NCBI RefSeq assembly: GCF_001423945.1
Contig: NZ_LMPU01000001.1
Location: 456,373 to 520,372, forward strand
Direction: 5' to 3'
From: Pedobacter sp. Leaf194
GTDB taxonomy: Bacteria > Bacteroidota > Bacteroidia > Sphingobacteriales > Sphingobacteriaceae
DNA: 64,000 nucleotides
Below are positions 60,411 through 64,000 of this stretch, one piece after another. How positions within the stretch are numbered: the first letter of the stretch is position 1; the number at the start of each line of letters is the position of its first letter. The notes under the pieces are model-generated. The model saw only the letters and a list, made by a program, of their open reading frames with translations, was not told where the DNA came from and did no database searches. A program made the position numbers and the translations under genes.

Positions 60411-61289
60411 TTATTTAACAATTTTATAGTTTCTGTATTCAAATAAACGCAAGCCCGTTAAATCTTCTACTTTCTGCAAAAATCTCCTTCTGAAATTCAT
60501 TTTGGGCGTTTCCTTAGTTAAATCTTTTTCAAATTTCCAGTTTGCGGCTTCAATTCTTGCTTGCAAAACTTTTGGATGGCTGCCCGTAAAATGAACCAGC
60601 CTGTCTGCATTATGCATATCAAAACTGTTTTGAACGGGATAGTTTTCCGCTATCCATTCTTCTGTTTGGTAATATTTATTAAAATTACGAACCTTTCCCT
60701 GTAAGCCTTCTGGTGGTTTAACCCAACCATAATGGTAAATATAGGCGTCAATTAATTTAACTTTCAGCTTCCGCCCGTTTATTCTAAAGCCTTGTGCATC
60801 TTTATAAGAATGTATCCCGGGTAAATTTTTCAATATTCTAACTTCCCTTCTATACCATCGTCTCGATTCGGCTACATAATCATAAGAAGCGTAAAAATGT
60901 TTGTACTTTAAAAGCAAAGCTTCAACATTTTTGTTGTTAAGCTCAGCTTTCATTTCCTGCTCAATTAAAGGCAAAAAGTCTTCATGTATGGCTTCATCTC
61001 CCTGAATATACACCAGCCAATCGGTGTCATTTGCCACCGCTGCAATGGCCTTATTCGTTTCATCAGCAAATACAAAACCGCCTTCTCTCAGGCTTTCATT
61101 CCAAATGGTATCAATTGTTTTTATTTTTTCTGGCGAAATACTTTTCACCAGGGCCGAAGTTTCATCGGAAGAGTTTCCTAGGGCAACAATGAAATCATCA
61201 CAGAGGGGTAAAACTGAAAGTATTGCTTCCTTTATCGGGTAGTCGTTGGTAATTGCATTTCTGATAAAGGTAAATCCGGTTACTTTCAT
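60411..61289 (-). CDS. Glycosyltransferase family 2 (LgtF/WaaE-like)
   Basis: 292 residues. The start MKVTGFTFIRNAITNDYPI and the motif DFIVALGNSSDET, then YIQGDEAIHED (DxD-like), are close to beta-glucosyltransferases of lipopolysaccharide core. The first gene of the cluster, in front of the second GT2 with no spacer. Confidence 0.9.
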   Translation of the reverse strand: MKVTGFTFIRNAITNDYPIKEAILSVLPLCDDFIVALGNSSDETSALVKSISPEKIKTIDTIWNESLREGGFVFADETNKAIAAVANDTDWLVYIQGDEAIHEDFLPLIEQEMKAELNNKNVEALLLKYKHFYASYDYVAESRRWYRREVRILKNLPGIHSYKDAQGFRINGRKLKVKLIDAYIYHYGWVKPPEGLQGKVRNFNKYYQTEEWIAENYPVQNSFDMHNADRLVHFTGSHPKVLQARIEAANWKFEKDLTKETPKMNFRRRFLQKVEDLTGLRLFEYRNYKIVK

Positions 61290-61325
61290 TAAATTTCCTT
61301 ATGAATTAAGCTTATATCCGCTTGA

Positions 61326-61333
61326 TAATTTTG
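61326..61333 (+). promoter_or_regulatory. Candidate -7 box TAATTTTG for meaB
   Basis: 27 bp before ATG at 61361; it supports that start over the upstream TTG at 61322. Confidence 0.4.
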
Positions 61334-61360
61334 TTTATTTGTACAAATATAGTTTTATTG

Positions 61361-62257
61361 ATGAATACCCATCGAACTCTTTTAAGCGAAATTAAGCTAG
61401 GCAATTATAAGGTTTTGGCCAGAGTATTAACTTTGGTTGAGAACGATATACAGCCCGCAGATTTGCTTTTGAGAGATTTGCAGAGTGATTCGAAAGCAAT
61501 TGTATTAGGCATAACCGGGCCGCCGGGCGCAGGGAAAAGCACAATGGTAAATGCAATAACAAATCACTTTTTAGCCAGGGGTATGCGCATTGCGATATTG
61601 GCTATTGATCCCACTTCGCCTTTTAATTATGGCTCGCTGCTTGGCGATAGGATTAGGATGGCAGCTCAGTTTAACAATCCAAACGTATTTATCCGGTCTC
61701 TTGCAACACGGGGTGCTTTGGGCGGTATTTCTGCTAAAACCATTGAAATGGTTGATGTTTTAAAAGCAGCAAATTTTGATTTAATAATGGTTGAAACCGT
61801 TGGAGTAGGCCAATCGGAAGTAGAAATTGCAGGTTTGGCCGATAAAACCGTGGTTGTTTTGGTGCCAGAATCCGGCGATGAAATACAGAATATCAAATCG
61901 GGTTTGATGGAGATTGCGGATTGTTTTGTAATAAATAAGGCCGACAGGGATGGTGCCGCCACTTTTGCCAATAATCTCAAAAAAATAGTCCATCAGGGAA
62001 ATAAGGTTATCCCGATTTTAAAAACAGTAGCCGATAAAAACCAGGGCATTGAGGAATTAGCTGAATGGATTGCCGAACCCGCTGCGGGGAATCAAAGCGA
62101 AAAGAGAGCATTTCTTTTTGCTGAAAAAGCATGGAGAATTATTCAGCATAAAAAAATGAAAACGGTTGATAAAAAAAAGCTTCGCGAAGAAATTCACGAA
62201 GCTTTGAAAACAGATAACTTTAACATTTATCGTTTTGCCGATAAATTTAATTCATAA
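61361..62257 (+). CDS. meaB: Methylmalonyl-CoA mutase-associated GTPase MeaB
   Basis: 298 residues from ATG at 61361 (a TTG at 61322 is in frame and less likely). It loads and protects the B12-dependent mutase. G1 GPPGAGKST (about 48-56), AIDPTSP, the ETVGVGQSEVEIA block, and NKAD (G4). The MeaB/ArgK family shows the same order. No mutase genes lie in this window. It overlaps the convergent aminopeptidase gene by 11 bp. Confidence 0.93.
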   Translation: MNTHRTLLSEIKLGNYKVLARVLTLVENDIQPADLLLRDLQSDSKAIVLGITGPPGAGKSTMVNAITNHFLARGMRIAILAIDPTSPFNYGSLLGDRIRMAAQFNNPNVFIRSLATRGALGGISAKTIEMVDVLKAANFDLIMVETVGVGQSEVEIAGLADKTVVVLVPESGDEIQNIKSGLMEIADCFVINKADRDGAATFANNLKKIVHQGNKVIPILKTVADKNQGIEELAEWIAEPAAGNQSEKRAFLFAEKAWRIIQHKKMKTVDKKKLREEIHEALKTDNFNIYRFADKFNS

Positions 62258-63533
62258 TGTCTTCGATTTCATCTGCCTCAAGAGGTATATCAGCCATCAG
62301 GTCGATATTTCCACTGTTTGTAATCAAGATATTGTTTTCCAAACGGATACCTAAACCTTCTTCAGGAATGTAGATGCCGGGTTCTACCGTTAAAATATTT
62401 CCAGCTGCAAATGGCGTATACCTGCTGGCAAAATCGTGAACGTCAATTCCTAAATGATGTGAAGTGCCATGCATAAAGTATTTCTTATATGCTGGCCAGG
62501 CCGGATTTTGATTCTTCACTTCAGTGGTAGTCAATAATCCTAAGCCAATTAACTGCTCTGTCATAATTTCTCCCACTTCTTCGTGGTATTCATTCCACAC
62601 GGTACCGGTAACAAGCAACCTGGTGGCTGCCTTCATTACATGCAGCACTGCATTGTAAACCTCTTTTTGTCGTTTCGTAAACTTTCCGTTTACAGGTATC
62701 GAACGACTCATGTCTGCATTGTAATTTGCATACTCGCCGCCAAAATCAAAGAGAATTACATCGCCATCCTTGCACTCCTGGTTGTTGTCGTTGTAATGCA
62801 AAATGTTAGCGTTATGGCCCGAAGCAATAATTGGCGTGTAGGCATGTCCGGTTCCGCCCTGACGAATAAATTCATGAATAATTTCTGCTTCAATTTCATA
62901 CTCTTTCACGCCAGGTTTTACAAACTTCAACACCCTTATAAAGGCATCACGTGTCATTCCGCAGGCTTTTTTCGTCAATTCGATTTCAATTTCTGATTTT
63001 ATTGCCCTGAGCTCACGCATTATGGGGGCTGCACGTTCATAATGATGAAGTGGATATTTAGATTGCATCTGGGCAATAAACCGGATGTCGCGATATGGCA
63101 CCGTATGTGCGTAACGGTCGTTTTCGTTTGTGTTTAAGTATATATTATCTGCATAGTTAACAATGCTGTGCAAAATATTATCAAAATCTTCAAGCCAGAA
63201 TATTGAATCGATACCAGAAGTTTCCTTGGCCTCTTCCTTAGTATATTTATAGCCTTCCCAAACTTTAATGTAATCATTTGTCTGTCTTAAAAACAGGACT
63301 TGTCTGTACAGAGGATTAGGACAATCGGGATATAGGAGTAAAATTGTTTGTTCCTGGTCTATACCTGATAAATAAAATAAATCAGGGTTTTGCTTAAAGA
63401 TAAAGCTTTGGTCGCCACTACGAGGAAACTCATCATTAGCTTGAAATATTGCTAAGGAGTTGGATTTTAACTGTTTAGAGAAATTTTTTCTGTTTAAAAT
63501 AAATAATTCCTGATTGATTTTAGGGTATTTCAT
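62247..63533 (-). CDS. Aminopeptidase P family (Xaa-Pro) metallopeptidase
   Basis: 428 residues. N-terminal creatinase-like domain (about 1-175) with FPRSGDQSFIFKQNPDLFYLSG, then the pita-bread catalytic domain: DFGGEYANYNADMSRSIP (Asp ligands), HGTSHHLGIDVHD (His ligand), VEPGIYIPEEGLGIRLENNILIT (Glu ligands). All five metal ligands are present. It splits Xaa-Pro at peptide N-termini. A TACTTTTG box lies 29 bp upstream. Confidence 0.95.
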   Translation of the reverse strand: MKYPKINQELFILNRKNFSKQLKSNSLAIFQANDEFPRSGDQSFIFKQNPDLFYLSGIDQEQTILLLYPDCPNPLYRQVLFLRQTNDYIKVWEGYKYTKEEAKETSGIDSIFWLEDFDNILHSIVNYADNIYLNTNENDRYAHTVPYRDIRFIAQMQSKYPLHHYERAAPIMRELRAIKSEIEIELTKKACGMTRDAFIRVLKFVKPGVKEYEIEAEIIHEFIRQGGTGHAYTPIIASGHNANILHYNDNNQECKDGDVILFDFGGEYANYNADMSRSIPVNGKFTKRQKEVYNAVLHVMKAATRLLVTGTVWNEYHEEVGEIMTEQLIGLGLLTTTEVKNQNPAWPAYKKYFMHGTSHHLGIDVHDFASRYTPFAAGNILTVEPGIYIPEEGLGIRLENNILITNSGNIDLMADIPLEADEIEDIMN

Positions 63534-63562
63534 AACTAATTAATTTAAAAGTAGGTGGTGGC

Positions 63563-63570
63563 CAAAAGTA
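63563..63570 (-). promoter_or_regulatory. Candidate -7 box TACTTTTG
   Basis: Reverse-strand TAnnTTTG element 29 bp before the aminopeptidase ATG. Confidence 0.4.
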
Positions 63571-63618
63571 AGAAAATGATTAATTATAGTGAAGTTTGGA
63601 ACGGAGTTTGTATAAAAG

Positions 63619-63648
63619 TTTGAAAATTTAATATTTTGATTAATTTTG
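63619..63648 (+). promoter_or_regulatory. Promoter of the OmpA-like gene: TTTG-N18-TAATTTTG
   Basis: TTTG (63619-63622) and TAATTTTG (63641-63648), 18 bp apart. RNA should start near 63653, giving a leader of about 54 nt that is A-rich just before the ATG. Confidence 0.6.
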
Positions 63649-63706
63649 CAGTTACTAAAAAATTAATCAATTAAATTGTTTAACCCTTAAAAAAGAAAAA
63701 AAGATT

Positions 63707-64000
63707 ATGAATTATTCTACTTTAAAGAAAAGTGTTGCGCTTTCCTTAGTAGCATTAACAGGAGTTGCTACTCTTGCTGTTGCTCAGGATGCTCCTGCAA
63801 CAACTTCTTCTACCAAAGTGTTTGGTGGAAGAGGACAGTACAGAACTTGGTCAATCGGCGTTAACGGAGGTGTTTTAGCTCCAGTTGTTGCTATTGGCGG
63901 TTCTAACGATTTTAACTCATGGGATGTTAACTTAGGTTACGGTTTAAATATCCGTAAACAACTAGGTCACTCTTTCGCTTTAGAATTAAACGGTTTACGT
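63707..64000 (+). CDS. OmpA-like outer-membrane barrel, 3' end outside window
   Basis: The first 98 codons of an open frame. The signal peptide ends at VAQ (about 27), followed by alternating-residue beta strands: WSIGVNGGVLAPV, WDVNLGYGLNIRKQLG, SFALELNGLR. This fits the N-terminal barrel of an OmpA family porin, but the peptidoglycan-binding domain is not visible. A clear promoter lies upstream. Confidence 0.75.
   Translation, partial: MNYSTLKKSVALSLVALTGVATLAVAQDAPATTSSTKVFGGRGQYRTWSIGVNGGVLAPVVAIGGSNDFNSWDVNLGYGLNIRKQLGHSFALELNGLR

Noticed and set aside
1-64000. CRISPR arrays, insertion sequences, tRNA or rRNA genes
   Set aside because: Reading both strands I found no regularly spaced repeats, no transposase frame and no cloverleaf-type T-loop/CCA sequence that I could support.

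Overview
The window looks like chromosomal DNA of a Bacteroidota member, most likely Sphingobacteriaceae (Pedobacter-like). The evidence is about 40% GC, few Shine-Dalgarno sites, repeated TAnnTTTG promoter boxes, and many Bacteroidota-typical families (DUF4270, DUF3667, DUF4369/TlpA, DUF4920, TonB-plug proteins, a class of RNase G starting at TTG). The genus is inferred from overall feel, not from a marker gene. I see no tRNA, rRNA, CRISPR array, insertion sequence or prophage; the region reads as core and near-core genome.

Layout. 1-2559 (-): the 5' part of a TonB-dependent receptor and a small His/Cys-rich exported protein, probably metal uptake. 2685-4809 (+): a membrane protein, a TlpA thioredoxin and a nucleoid-associated protein. 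4813-10906 (-): a tightly packed six-gene membrane locus (SpoIIM-like, multi-TM, DUF4129, DUF4350, MoxR ATPase, DUF58), with an RDD protein divergent at 11036. 11776-14877 (-): two small membrane proteins, an SGNH lipoprotein, LipB and a phosphopantetheinyl transferase. 14949-21033 (+): dCTP deaminase and two tandem 896-residue proteins joining macroglobulin-like and TonB-plug domains without a barrel. 21111-24668 (+): a mitochondrial-type enoyl-CoA isomerase/2,4-dienoyl-CoA reductase pair, PurD and an SMI1-like protein. 24754-31878: TlpA/DUF4369 protein, degenerate arginase-family protein, epimerase, DUF3667 protein, a SerB-SerA chimera and a ClC channel. 32022-34744: tryptophan 2,3-dioxygenase, IlvE, DUF4920 protein. 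34745-35095 is the only gene-free stretch above 300 bp and holds a candidate small transcript. 35096-41340: RadA, RNase G, a 29-residue basic protein, TPR protein, HU, MutY, SSB. 41400-48193: GlmS, DUF4270 lipoprotein, a half-length glycogen-synthase-like protein, PanC, PanD, a flippase-like membrane protein. 48291-55215: acyl-CoA dehydrogenase, two small envelope proteins and the RimP-NusA-InfB operon with a leader hairpin. 55312-61289 (-): surface-glycan cluster. 61361-64000: MeaB, aminopeptidase P and the start of an OmpA-like barrel.

Themes. Metabolic pairs sit together: PPTase/LipB act around acyl carrier protein; isomerase/reductase open unsaturated fatty acids to beta-oxidation; PanC/PanD supply pantothenate. 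Several proteins are altered members of known enzyme families: a serine phosphatase carrying a SerA remnant with its serine-sensing ACT domain but no NAD domain, an arginase-fold protein missing half its metal ligands, and a GT5 half-protein missing its sugar-nucleotide motif. These, the barrel-less plug twins and the MoxR/SpoIIM membrane locus are the best candidates for undescribed biology.
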